Shown: piece after piece, positions 15,664 to 24,843 of the stretch
Position numbering within the stretch: the first letter of the stretch is position 1
Layout: the number at the start of each line of letters is the position of its first letter
From: Ardenticatenaceae bacterium
GTDB lineage: Bacteria; Chloroflexota; Anaerolineae; Promineifilales; Promineifilaceae
Length of the DNA stretch: 64,000 nucleotides
Direction of reading: 5' to 3'
Assembly (NCBI GenBank): GCA_020634435.1
Contig: JACKBS010000006.1
Coordinates: 682,001 to 746,000 of the forward strand
Made by a program: the position numbers and the translations under genes
The notes under the pieces: model-generated
What the model saw: only the letters and a program-made list of their open reading frames with translations
Databases searched by the model: none
Told to the model about the DNA's origin: nothing

Positions 15664-17164
15664 AGTGATTCGCGACCTGTCGGATAGCAGCAGTTACTGG
15701 GCGGCCGTTTGGACGATGTGCGCCATGCCGGATGTCCATGTGATTTGTGATGCGCCGATTGGCTGCTTTAATTTGGTAGCAACGGCCGTACCCGACTACA
15801 CCGACGCTATCCCCCACATCGAAAACATCACCCCGTCTATCATCACCGAAAATGAGGTGGGGGGGAGCGGTACCGGTCCAGCCGTACAGCTCACCTACGA
15901 AAATCTGCGCGACACGGGTGTGCTGGAAGGCAAAAAACTCATTGTGGTTTCCACTGCCGAGAGCGAAATGATCGGCTCAGACCTGTCTGATCTGGTCACT
16001 AAGCTCCAGCCTGGGACTACCTTCTTCCACAGCGAATCCCTCTCGGATGACGAGTGGCTGGGGCGCGACCGCGTGCTGCAATGGCTCTGGGAAAACTATG
16101 GTCAGGATGCCGCCAAGGGTATCGAGGTTGAACTGGGTTTGGTGAACATCATCGGGCCAACCTACGGCTGCTTCAACGCCCCGTCTGACCTGCACGAAAT
16201 TAAGCGCACGATCGAAGGCGCGGGCGGCCGACTCAACCTAGTGTTTCCCTACAAAGCTACGCTGGAGCAGATTGCTCAACTGGCCAAAGCACAGGTCAAC
16301 GTGGTGCTCTACAAAGAGTTTGGCCACACCCTGGCCGACTCCTTAGGTCAGCCCTGGCTTCACGCGCCGATGGGCATGCAAGGTACCACTCAGTTTGTGC
16401 AACAACTCGGCGAACTGTTGGGCACGCAAGAGCAAGCCAAGGCGTTCATCCAACAAGAGAAGAAAACCACCCTGTCTGCCATTTGGGATTTGTGGAAGGG
16501 GCCGCAAAGCGACTGGTTCCCCACAACCAACATTGGCATCGTCGCCACAGGCACGTACGTCGATGGGTTCACCGCCTTCCTGGGTGATGAGTTGGGAATG
16601 CCAGTTGCGTTTGCGTCAGCACGGCCGTTACGCCCTGGCGATCCAGACAATGAAGGTGTGCGCCAAATTCTGCACAGCAATCCGCCCGCTTTTGTTTTCG
16701 GGTCTATCAACGAAAAGATTTACCTTAGCGAAGCTGGAGCTAGATTTACCAACTTTGTTCCCGCAGCCTTCCCTGGCCCAATTGTGCGCCGGGCAGTGGG
16801 AACCCCGTTTATGGGGTATCGTGGCACAGTTTACCTGCTGCAAGAAATTGTCAACCGGCTCTACGAAGTGTTGTTCAACTTCTTGCCCGTAGACAGCGCC
16901 TACAGCAAAGGGCCACGCCCTGGGGCTACCAACGGGGCTGCCAAGCCCGCTGAGGGAAAACCGGGTTATGTGCCTGGGAATCTACCCTGGCAGCCGGAGG
17001 CAAAAGCCGCGCTGGATGCAGCCCTAGATAAGCTGCCCTTCCTGCCGCGCATTTCAGCCAGCCGAGAAATTCAGATGCAGGCTGAACTGGCTGCCCACGA
17101 GGCCGACCTGAAAGAAGTGACGGCCGAATTACTCCAAACTGTTCTGGCCGCACGCAAGAACTGA
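15656..17164 (+). CDS. bchZ: Chlorophyllide a reductase subunit Z
   Basis: A 502-residue NifK/BchB-like subunit. The ATG at 15656, after GGGGAGG, fits better than an upstream in-frame ATG at 15638. SSSYWAAVWTMCAMPDVHV, CDAPIGCFNLVA and the segment ITENEVGGSGTGPAV are family marks. The C-terminus has a linker (GPRPGATNGAAKPAEGKPG) and a small PCP_red-like domain (LPWQPEAKAALDAALDKLPF), as in BchB/BchZ. Partner of BchY. Confidence 0.93.
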   Translation: MPKVIRDLSDSSSYWAAVWTMCAMPDVHVICDAPIGCFNLVATAVPDYTDAIPHIENITPSIITENEVGGSGTGPAVQLTYENLRDTGVLEGKKLIVVSTAESEMIGSDLSDLVTKLQPGTTFFHSESLSDDEWLGRDRVLQWLWENYGQDAAKGIEVELGLVNIIGPTYGCFNAPSDLHEIKRTIEGAGGRLNLVFPYKATLEQIAQLAKAQVNVVLYKEFGHTLADSLGQPWLHAPMGMQGTTQFVQQLGELLGTQEQAKAFIQQEKKTTLSAIWDLWKGPQSDWFPTTNIGIVATGTYVDGFTAFLGDELGMPVAFASARPLRPGDPDNEGVRQILHSNPPAFVFGSINEKIYLSEAGARFTNFVPAAFPGPIVRRAVGTPFMGYRGTVYLLQEIVNRLYEVLFNFLPVDSAYSKGPRPGATNGAAKPAEGKPGYVPGNLPWQPEAKAALDAALDKLPFLPRISASREIQMQAELAAHEADLKEVTAELLQTVLAARKN

Positions 17165-17174
17165 GGAAGATCGT

Positions 17175-18617
17175 ATGGCATTACTGTTTAAACCCATCAC
17201 GTTTCTGGTAAACCTTTTGGCATGGCCGTTCCAGCCCCTTGTGAGCTGGGTGCGGAGTAGACCCCGGCTGGTGTTTTGGCTGGGCATCTTTCGCCTGGGG
17301 TTATTCCAGCTGGGGATTGGGCTGTCGCTGGCCCCAATTACCGGCACGTTGAACCGGGTGCTGATTGATGAAATGAGCATTTCGGCAGCGGCCGTTGCTT
17401 TGCTTATCTCCATGCACTATTTCGTTTCGCCAGTGCGTGCCGTCATCGGTTACCGCTCAGATAAATCGCGTTCTTTGGGGAAGTGGCGCACGCCGTACAT
17501 TGTGCTTGGTGTGATGCTGACGTATGGTGGGTTGGCTCTGGCGCCATTTGCCCTTATTCTGCTGGGCGGTGGGGGCAGTATTCCCTTCTGGGTGGCGATG
17601 CTGATCTGCATCGGCATATTCGTTGGGTATGGTGCAGGGGTCAGCATTGTGGAAACCGTGTACCTGGCACTGGTGAGCGACATTACACCCAAGGAAGATA
17701 GAGGCAAAGTGCTTTCTGTGCTGTGGGTGATGCTGGTGGTCGGTACGGTGATCAGTGCCATTATCGTGAGCGGCTTGCTGGTGGAGTATTCGCATGGGCT
17801 GCTGATTAAGGTGATGCAGGGTTCTGCAATTGCCTTTGTGCTGCTGACGGTTGTGGCTTTGTGGCAGCAAGAACAGCTAAACCCAGATGGCAGTATCAAA
17901 TCTGACCTGGAAACGGTGCGCATTCGCCTGAGCTTATGGGAATCGATCCAGATGTTGGGCAAAGAACAGTTGTTGAAGGGGCTGTTTGGGGTGATCTTCA
18001 TTGCGACGATGGCGTTTGCGACGCATGATGTGCTGTTAGAGCCGTACGGCGGGCAAGTGCTAGGCATGAGCGTGTCGGACACGATGGGTCTGACAGCTCT
18101 TTGGGGAATGGCGACGATTGTCGGGGTTTCGCTGGCAGCTTACATGCTCTGGCGCAGGAAGGCTCCCGTGCTGCTGATTACGGCTGGCTGTATTGTTGGG
18201 CTGGTGGGTTTCGCGGTGATTAGTATTGCCAGCGACGTTACGTTGGTTGGGCCGTTTCGGGTAGGCGTGGCTTTTATTAGCATTGGGCGCGGCTTGTTCC
18301 TGGTGGGCAGCATCATTTTGGTGATGTCGCTGACGGACGTTAGCCACGCCGGTTTGTTCTTGGGAATTTGGGGTATTGTGCAGGCGATGGCTCAAGGCAT
18401 GGGTACCATTGGCGGCGGTATCGTGCGTGACCTGGCACAGTATCAAACAGGCAGCGTGGTTTTGGGATACACCGTGGTTTACACGGGTTCGCTGCTGCTG
18501 TTGTTGATTGTGATTTTAATTCTGGCGTTCCGCCTGGGTAAACGGCTGAAGGTCAGTGAAATAACGATGCCATGGTCGGGTGTGGAGGAAATTCCTGCCG
18601 ATCAGCTCGCCTTTTAA
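17175..18617 (+). CDS. BCD-family (PucC/LhaA-like) MFS transporter
   Basis: A 480-residue protein with about 12 membrane helices, 10 nt after bchZ. FRLGLFQLGIGLSLAPITG, LNRVLIDEMSISAAAVALL and HYFVSPVRAVIGYRSD are typical of the bacteriochlorophyll-delivery branch of MFS (PucC, LhaA, Bch2). Such proteins aid LH assembly or carry pigment. It differs clearly from the copy at 1-404. Operon position directly after bchXYZ supports a pigment-handling role. Confidence 0.85.
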   Translation: MALLFKPITFLVNLLAWPFQPLVSWVRSRPRLVFWLGIFRLGLFQLGIGLSLAPITGTLNRVLIDEMSISAAAVALLISMHYFVSPVRAVIGYRSDKSRSLGKWRTPYIVLGVMLTYGGLALAPFALILLGGGGSIPFWVAMLICIGIFVGYGAGVSIVETVYLALVSDITPKEDRGKVLSVLWVMLVVGTVISAIIVSGLLVEYSHGLLIKVMQGSAIAFVLLTVVALWQQEQLNPDGSIKSDLETVRIRLSLWESIQMLGKEQLLKGLFGVIFIATMAFATHDVLLEPYGGQVLGMSVSDTMGLTALWGMATIVGVSLAAYMLWRRKAPVLLITAGCIVGLVGFAVISIASDVTLVGPFRVGVAFISIGRGLFLVGSIILVMSLTDVSHAGLFLGIWGIVQAMAQGMGTIGGGIVRDLAQYQTGSVVLGYTVVYTGSLLLLLIVILILAFRLGKRLKVSEITMPWSGVEEIPADQLAF

Positions 18618-18646
18618 TTAACCTTTCTTTGAAGATGGAGGGAAAG

Positions 18647-19141
18647 ATGTTTGGCAAAAAACGTTTTATTCTTTTGGCAGTGATGGCCGTGTCGGTTTTC
18701 CTGTTGAGCAGCTGTGGTGGGGCGTATGTGAAGAACGAAACTACGGCCGTTTCTGCAGAAACTGTTGCATTGCAGATGCAGTACGTGGATGGCGCTGAAG
18801 TTGGCCCACTTTATGATGTGGAAGTTGCTGTGCCAGCCGATTGGGTTGGTAAATTTGAGACCAGAAATGTTGGCAATCAGGTGTATTTTGACTACATTAC
18901 TGATTCTGGCGAGACGGCCGAGATTTTCTATGTCGAAGCCTTGTCAACCTCGCAATACTGGCAGCAAAATGGGGCTCATCCCGGCAGCTATACCAATATT
19001 GTTAACCGCGGCAACACCTATTTTATTTATTATCTGCCAATCGATGTTTACTACTCGGGTCTCTCGGCTACAGAGTTTGCGACTTTTGCCGAAGCTGTTC
19101 CCGGTATCGTGGCATCTTTTAGCGCCAGCGTTGTCAATTAA
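18647..19141 (+). CDS. Lipoprotein of unknown function in bch operon
   Basis: A 164-residue protein; ATG at 18647 behind GGAGGGAAAG. Signal peptide with lipobox LLSSC (Cys at about 24), so probably lipid-anchored on the outer face. The mature part reads as a single compact domain (VEVAVPADWVGKFETR, GQETAEIFY-like strand pattern) resembling small lipoproteins that bind hydrophobic partners, but I do not recognise a family. It lies between the BCD transporter and the small membrane protein before bchI, so it may help pigment or complex assembly (inference). Confidence 0.65.
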   Translation: MFGKKRFILLAVMAVSVFLLSSCGGAYVKNETTAVSAETVALQMQYVDGAEVGPLYDVEVAVPADWVGKFETRNVGNQVYFDYITDSGETAEIFYVEALSTSQYWQQNGAHPGSYTNIVNRGNTYFIYYLPIDVYYSGLSATEFATFAEAVPGIVASFSASVVN

Positions 19142-19188
19142 TTATTGGGGTTTTGGTTTTATCTGACCCTGACTGGTTTGGAGGAAAA

Positions 19189-19332
19189 ATGATACCTGAC
19201 AATTTAACTCAATGGTCATTGGCTTTGATTATTACGCTTGCTATTGTGCTGTCTTTCTTTATTCCTATGCTCTACAGCCTTCGCGAGACTTATTTCGCTA
19301 AAGACAAACAGTCGCAAGACGAGCATGAATAA
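19189..19332 (+). CDS. 47-residue single-helix membrane protein
   Basis: A short frame with an excellent Shine-Dalgarno (GGAGGAAAA directly before ATG). MIPDNLTQWSLALII begins a membrane helix (about residues 9-31, ending FFIPMLYSL), followed by a charged tail (RETYFAKDKQSQDEHE). Its stop overlaps the bchI start by 8 bases, the same type of coupling as bchY-bchZ. Size and layout resemble small accessory subunits of membrane complexes. No family recognised; short enough to be missed by gene callers. Confidence 0.65.
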   Translation: MIPDNLTQWSLALIITLAIVLSFFIPMLYSLRETYFAKDKQSQDEHE

Positions 19333-20461
19333 CGGTCACGGTTTGTCGTTTAAACGTTTGTTTAGCCGTCAATCTGAGGCCGCTGATGAGGAGCCAATTC
19401 TCTTGCCGCGTGAGGCTGCTCCAGCCGCACGTCGGCAAGAGAAACCGGCCTTTCCGTTTACGGCCGTTGTTGGCCAGGAAGAGCTAAAACTTGCACTGCA
19501 ACTGTGTGTGATTGACCCCACCATTGGTGGCGTTTTGGTGATGGGGCACCGGGGGACGGCAAAAAGTACGGCCGTTCGCTCCTTAGCTGCCCTGTTACCA
19601 CGATTGGATCGAGTGGCCAACTGCCCCTACAACTGCGACCCGGAAGCACCGTCGCCGTTGTGCCCGCATTGTGGCGGTGGGGGAACGGCCGTAACCCACA
19701 AACTCACCGATCTGGTGCCGGTGGTTGACCTGCCCTTGGGGGCGACGGAAGACCGCGTGGCCGGATCGTTGGATGTCGAGCGTGCCCTGGTAGAAGGCGT
19801 TCAGGCTTTTGCCCCTGGGCTGCTGGCGCGTGCCAACCGGGGGTTCTTATATATCGATGAGGTGAACTTACTAGAGGATCACCTCGTCGATTTATTGTTG
19901 GACGTGGCCGCCAGCGGCGTGAACTTGGTCGAGCGTGAAGGGATTAGCATTAAACATCCGGCCAAATTTGTGCTGGTGGGCAGCGGCAACCCGGAAGAAG
20001 GGGATTTACGGCCCCAGTTGCTGGATCGCTTTGGCCTGCACGCCCGCATCACCACCATCGTGGACATCGAGCCACGGGTGGAAATTGTGCGCCGCCGCCG
20101 TGCCTACGACGCTGATCCAGAAGCGTTTGCCGCCGAGTGGGAGCCAGAGCAAGAGAAGTTACGCAATCAACTGCTGCAAGCGCAGCAAAACCACGCCAAA
20201 GTGGATTTGACGGATGACACCATTGCGGCGGCGGCGGGTTTATGTGTGGCGTTGGAAGTGGATGGTCATCGGGGCGAACTGACTTTATGTCGAGCTGCGG
20301 TGGCCTTGGCGGCTTTAAACGGCCGTACCCACACGACCCCGCAAGATGTGGCCCAAATCGCCACGTTGGCCCTGCTGCACCGCCTGCGTAAAGACCCGCT
20401 GGAAAATGTCGGCGACGATATTCGCATTCGCCGCGCCGTGGCTGAACTCATTACCGCATGA
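19325..20461 (+). CDS. bchI: Magnesium chelatase ATPase subunit I
   Basis: A 378-residue AAA+ protein, ATG at 19325 inside the end of the preceding small gene. It has an extra N-terminal tail of about 45 residues. Walker A MGHRGTAKSTAVRSL, a Cys cluster CPYNCDPEAPSPLCPHC as in BchI/ChlI, Walker B FLYIDEVNLLEDHLVDLLLD, and a sensor SGNPEEGDLRPQLLDRFGL. BchI hexamers with BchD drive insertion of Mg into protoporphyrin IX by BchH. Confidence 0.94.
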   Translation: MNNGHGLSFKRLFSRQSEAADEEPILLPREAAPAARRQEKPAFPFTAVVGQEELKLALQLCVIDPTIGGVLVMGHRGTAKSTAVRSLAALLPRLDRVANCPYNCDPEAPSPLCPHCGGGGTAVTHKLTDLVPVVDLPLGATEDRVAGSLDVERALVEGVQAFAPGLLARANRGFLYIDEVNLLEDHLVDLLLDVAASGVNLVEREGISIKHPAKFVLVGSGNPEEGDLRPQLLDRFGLHARITTIVDIEPRVEIVRRRRAYDADPEAFAAEWEPEQEKLRNQLLQAQQNHAKVDLTDDTIAAAAGLCVALEVDGHRGELTLCRAAVALAALNGRTHTTPQDVAQIATLALLHRLRKDPLENVGDDIRIRRAVAELITA

Positions 20462-20773
20462 GATTTGCCAAAAAAGCACCAAAAATCTAACATTTCCTAC
20501 CAAATTTATGAGAATAAGTTAATATATATCTACGCAAGTGCGAGACTAGAACCTGAGCGACCTTACTGATCAGGATGTAACCGCAGCGGCTGCGTTTTTC
20601 CATGTTGGTTATTATCGCTGAATGGCACCCCATTTGCCGCAGCTTGCAGTGCGTGAAGAAACTCTTGCTCCAGAACTATACAGAAAAGAGAACCTGACCT
20701 CTTACCCCTCTGTGTTCTCTGTGGCAAAAAACAGGAAGAATCCCAGGCGCCCGCCATTGGGAAGGAGAGTGAG
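20462..20773 (+). other. bchI-bchH spacer with possible terminator and a dispersed repeat
   Basis: 312 bp without a gene. A small GC hairpin followed by T (CGCAG-CGG-CTGCG-TTTTT, 20582-20598) may end or attenuate the upstream transcript. CTCTGTGTTCTCTGTGGC (20707-20724) belongs to the same word family as repeats at 24716-24843 and 54572-54641. The Shine-Dalgarno AAGGAGAG stands before bchH at 20762-20769. Confidence 0.5.
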
Positions 20774-23700
20774 ATGAAAGAGTTGCGCTTTGTTTATATC
20801 ACGATGGATGGTTTACATAACGCCGCTCTGCGTGAGGCCGCGACGCTGCTGCACCAGCAGCATGGCCTCAAGATGCATCTGGGTCTGTACCAAACCTCTG
20901 CCATGCGCTCGCCCGATGATTGGGCGCGGCTGGAGCGGGATGTGCAGCAGGCAGACTTCATTTTTGGCTGCATGATTTTTGGCGAAGAGCATGTACGGCC
21001 GTTGCAAAACCTGCTCCAAGCTGTAGAAACGCCCACCTGCATGATCACCAGCAATCCCGCCCTCATCTACTGCACGCGGCTGGGCAAGTTTGTCCTCAGC
21101 CAGCCCAAGGATGAAGAGCCAGGTTTGATTAGCCGCTGGATGCAGAAACTACGGCCGAAGAAAAACGGCCGTTCCGAAGGGCATCGCCAAACCGCACTCC
21201 TCAAAAATCTCACCAAACTCATGAAATACGTGCCCGGCAAGGTGCGCGACCTGCACACCTTCATTGCCATGCACGATTACTGGCTGCACAGCTCCCCGGA
21301 AAACCTGATGCGCATGATGGTCCTACTCATCGACCGCTACGTGCCCGATTTTGCCGGACAGCTGCCCGTGCAAGACGCCATCACCTACCCCGATGCCGCC
21401 ATCTACCACCCGGACGCACCAGAACCATTCCCCGACATCGCCAGCTACCAAAAGTGGCGCAAAGAGCAGGGGATGCCCGTCTCCGGCCACTTTGTCGGCG
21501 CGCCCAACGGCAACGGTGCCTGGAAAGGCGCTGTCGGTGTATTGACCATGCGCGCCATCATTTTGACGGGAAACACAGCGCACATCGATACCATCATTCG
21601 CAAGATCGAGTCGCAAGGCATCGAAGCCCGTGCCGCTTACAGCTCGCTCATGGACTTCCGCCCCAGCATCGATCAATATTTTGCCGCTGAAGGCGACGGT
21701 AAAACCACCGTGCCCAACTCCGACTTGCCGCCAGTCGATTTGCTGGTCAACACAATTGGTTTTCCACTCGTTGGTGGCCCCGCTGGTGCCCGTCCCGAAG
21801 AAGCGATCCAGAAGCTGGACGAGCTAAACGTCGGTTATTTCGATATGGTGCCGCTCTCCTTCCAGCGTATCGAGGATTGGCAGAAGGATGAGATTGGCCT
21901 GACGCCAATGCAGGTAGCCATGAACATCGCCCTGCCGGAGCTGGACGGCATCGCCGAACCCGTCATCTTTGGTGGACCAACGATGACGCAAGAGAAGTTC
22001 ATCGCCAACGAGCAAGAGCTGGAGATGGCCGCCAAGCGCATCGCCAAGCGGGTGCGCCTGCGCCACAAAGCCAACGCCGACAAGCGAATCGCCGTCGTCC
22101 TGTTCAATTTTCCGCCGAATTTGGGCAATGCGGGAACGGCCGCTTTCCTGGATGTGTTCGAAAGTGTCACCATCCTGCTCAAAGAGATGCAGGCCGCTGG
22201 CTACAATGTCGAACTGCCTGAAAGTGCCGAAGCGCTGCGCAAGCAAGTTGTGGAAGGCAACGCCATGCGCTACGGCACCGATGGCAACGTCGCCGCCCAA
22301 CTGCCGCTTAGCGAATACCGCGACCGCTTCCCCTGGTACACCGAAATCGAAAAATATTGGGGGCATGCGCCGGGTGAGTTGTTGACAGACGGCCGTAATT
22401 TCCACATCCTCGGTGCGGAGTTTGGCAACGTCTTTATTGGCATCCAGCCCAGCTTTGGCTACGAGCGCGACCCGATGCGCCTGCTGATGGGCAAAGACGC
22501 CTCGCCGCACCACGGTTTTGCCGCCTTCTACACCTGGCTCGACCAAATCTACGACGCCGACGCCGTGGTTCACTTTGGCACCCACGGCGCGCTAGAATTT
22601 ATGCCCGGCAAACAAACAGGCGTCAGCGCTCAATGTTGGCCACCGCGCCTGCTCGGCAGTCTGCCCAACTTCTACTACTACTGCGTCAACAACCCCAGCG
22701 AAGGCTCGATTGCCAAACGGCGCGGCGCCGCCACGCTGGTCAGCTACATGGTGCCGCCACTGCAACAGGCGGGCCTCTACAAAGGGCTGCGCCGCCTCAA
22801 AGACAGCTTGGACAACTACCACAGTCGCCCCGACGCCGAACTCCTCACCGACATCCGCACCCAGGCGGACAAACTGGGCATCGTCGTTAACGGGGTCTAC
22901 GCGCAAGCAAATGGACTAACCAACGGCGCAAATGGCCACGCCAACGGCCACACGAACGGCGCGAATAATCATCTCTCCGATGATGCTTACGTGGCCGCTC
23001 TGGGCCACGAACTCATCCAGGTGGAGCACCGCATGATTCCGCTGGGGCTGCACGTGCTGGGCCGTGCCCCGGTGGATGCCGAACTGATCGACATGCTCGC
23101 CCTGGTGGTCGCCTTCAACCCCACCAAACATCCCAAGCGGGATGAAAAATTGCCCACGCTGCCGGTGCTCATCGCCCGCGGTATGGGCTGGGATTTTGAG
23201 CAGCTTCAGCAGTCGCTCAAGATTGACACCCTGGCCCAGGATCGCTGGGACCAAATCGAAAACATTTTGCATGAGACGATGCGCTTGTTTGTTGAGGCGC
23301 CGCGCCAGCCGGAGCTGGACGTGCGCGAAGTCGAGACCTATCTCAAAGAAACGGCGCGCATCCCCAAAGGGCTGCTGGCCAACCTGTGGCCCTGGCTGGA
23401 CGATTTGCTCAGCCGCATCGTCCATGATGAAGAGGTGGCCGGGATGCTGCGCAGCCTGGACGGCGGCTACGTGCTGCCCTCCCCCGGCAACGACGTGATG
23501 CGCAACGACAAAATTGTGCCCACCGGCCGCAACATCCACGCCCTGGATCCGTTCCGCGTGCCGTCGCCGCTGGCGGTGGCCAACGGCAAAAAGCTGGTGG
23601 AGCAAATGCTGGAGCGCCTCACGGCCGAATCCGGCCAACTCCCCGAAACGGTAGCGATGGTGCTCTGGGGCACCGACAACCTGAAGAGCGACGGCGAAGG

Positions 23701-24706
23701 CATCGCCCAATGTTTTGAGCTGCTCGGCGCACGTCCCATCGAGGATGAGCTGGGCAACATCGCCGACGTGGCGCTCATTCCGCTGGAGGAAATGAGCCGT
23801 CCGCGCATTGACGTCATTATGACGCTGAGCGGCATCTTCCGCGATATTTTCCACCACCAGGCGGGGCTGCTGGACAAAGCAGTACGCCTGGCTGCCGAAG
23901 CGGACGAACCGCTGGAACAAAACTTCGTGCGCAAGCACACGTTGGCTCATGCCGCCGAACTCGGCGTGGACATGTCCGAGGCGGCTTGCCGCGTCTTTTC
24001 TAACGCGCCCGGTTCGTATGGGGCCAACGTGAATCATCTGGTGGAAAGCAGCACCTGGGACGATGACGACCAGCTCAGCGATACGTTCCTCTCGCGCAAG
24101 TCGTACGCCTTTACACCCAGCGGCGAATGGCGCGGCGCGCGGCAGGTGATGGAGCGCAGTCTGGCCACGGTGGACGCCACTTTCCAGAATATCGACAGTT
24201 TTGAACTGGGCATCAGCGATGTCGATCATTATTATGAGTATCTTGGCGGGGTGGCAAAGAGTGTGGAAAAATTGCGTGGGAAACGGCCGTCCGTGATGGT
24301 AGCCGACGCAATTGCCATGGATGACCGCCTTTCCTCGCTGGAGCAGATGGTTCGTCTGGAAAGCCGCGCCAAGCTGCTGAATCCCAAGTGGCACGATTCC
24401 ATGCTCAACCACGGCTACGAAGGCGTGCGCGAAATCGAGATTCGCGTTAGCAACACCTACGGCTGGAGCGCCACCGCTGACGCTGTGGAAGGTTGGGTTT
24501 ACGACGACATCGCCGACACCTTCCTGCTGGACGAGGAGATGCGGGCACGAATGGCTAAAGCAAACGCCCACGCTACCGCAGGCATCGCTCGCCGTCTGCT
24601 GGAAGCGGAAGCCCGCGGCTTCTGGGACGCCAGCGACGAGATGATCGAAGAATTACGCGAGATTTATGGGAATCTGGAAGACCAGCTTGAAGGCATTTAC
24701 GCTTAG
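20774..24706 (+). CDS. bchH: Magnesium chelatase catalytic subunit H
   Basis: A 1310-residue porphyrin-binding subunit, of the size of BchH/ChlH. Family segments include PHHGFAAFYTWLDQIYDADAV... region near 575-600, HFGTHGALEFMPGKQ (about 598-612) and NNPSEGSIAKRRGAATLVSY near 637-656. It binds protoporphyrin IX and Mg and, with BchI-BchD, makes Mg-protoporphyrin. Residues about 713-735 form an unusual Asn/Gly-rich insert (NGLTNGANGHANGHTNGANN) made of near-tandem hexanucleotides. Codons are more GC-rich than in the puf genes. Confidence 0.94.
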   Translation: MKELRFVYITMDGLHNAALREAATLLHQQHGLKMHLGLYQTSAMRSPDDWARLERDVQQADFIFGCMIFGEEHVRPLQNLLQAVETPTCMITSNPALIYCTRLGKFVLSQPKDEEPGLISRWMQKLRPKKNGRSEGHRQTALLKNLTKLMKYVPGKVRDLHTFIAMHDYWLHSSPENLMRMMVLLIDRYVPDFAGQLPVQDAITYPDAAIYHPDAPEPFPDIASYQKWRKEQGMPVSGHFVGAPNGNGAWKGAVGVLTMRAIILTGNTAHIDTIIRKIESQGIEARAAYSSLMDFRPSIDQYFAAEGDGKTTVPNSDLPPVDLLVNTIGFPLVGGPAGARPEEAIQKLDELNVGYFDMVPLSFQRIEDWQKDEIGLTPMQVAMNIALPELDGIAEPVIFGGPTMTQEKFIANEQELEMAAKRIAKRVRLRHKANADKRIAVVLFNFPPNLGNAGTAAFLDVFESVTILLKEMQAAGYNVELPESAEALRKQVVEGNAMRYGTDGNVAAQLPLSEYRDRFPWYTEIEKYWGHAPGELLTDGRNFHILGAEFGNVFIGIQPSFGYERDPMRLLMGKDASPHHGFAAFYTWLDQIYDADAVVHFGTHGALEFMPGKQTGVSAQCWPPRLLGSLPNFYYYCVNNPSEGSIAKRRGAATLVSYMVPPLQQAGLYKGLRRLKDSLDNYHSRPDAELLTDIRTQADKLGIVVNGVYAQANGLTNGANGHANGHTNGANNHLSDDAYVAALGHELIQVEHRMIPLGLHVLGRAPVDAELIDMLALVVAFNPTKHPKRDEKLPTLPVLIARGMGWDFEQLQQSLKIDTLAQDRWDQIENILHETMRLFVEAPRQPELDVREVETYLKETARIPKGLLANLWPWLDDLLSRIVHDEEVAGMLRSLDGGYVLPSPGNDVMRNDKIVPTGRNIHALDPFRVPSPLAVANGKKLVEQMLERLTAESGQLPETVAMVLWGTDNLKSDGEGIAQCFELLGARPIEDELGNIADVALIPLEEMSRPRIDVIMTLSGIFRDIFHHQAGLLDKAVRLAAEADEPLEQNFVRKHTLAHAAELGVDMSEAACRVFSNAPGSYGANVNHLVESSTWDDDDQLSDTFLSRKSYAFTPSGEWRGARQVMERSLATVDATFQNIDSFELGISDVDHYYEYLGGVAKSVEKLRGKRPSVMVADAIAMDDRLSSLEQMVRLESRAKLLNPKWHDSMLNHGYEGVREIEIRVSNTYGWSATADAVEGWVYDDIADTFLLDEEMRARMAKANAHATAGIARRLLEAEARGFWDASDEMIEELREIYGNLEDQLEGIYA

Positions 24707-24715
24707 GAATTTGGC

Positions 24716-24843
24716 CACAGAGGGCATAGAGATTTTTTCTCGCGCTGTGGCCGGTGTCCGCACCGAGCCACTAGGCGGCACGGTCAGGAGACCGGCCGCA
24801 GCACACAAAGTTTTCTCTTTTTCCTTTGTGCTCTCTGTGGCTA
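24716..24843 (+). repeat. Dispersed CACAGAG/CTCTGTG inverted repeat overlapping the next gene start
   Basis: GCCACAGAGGGCATAGAG near 24712 and the outer word TGTGCTCTCTGTGGC near 24827-24841 form inverted arms. The same words occur at 20707-20724 and 54572-54641. Here the right arm runs into the coding start of the thioredoxin-like lipoprotein. Confidence 0.5.

Noticed and set aside
22916..24571. 551-codon open frame on the - strand
   Set aside because: Antisense to bchH, which is conserved over this stretch.
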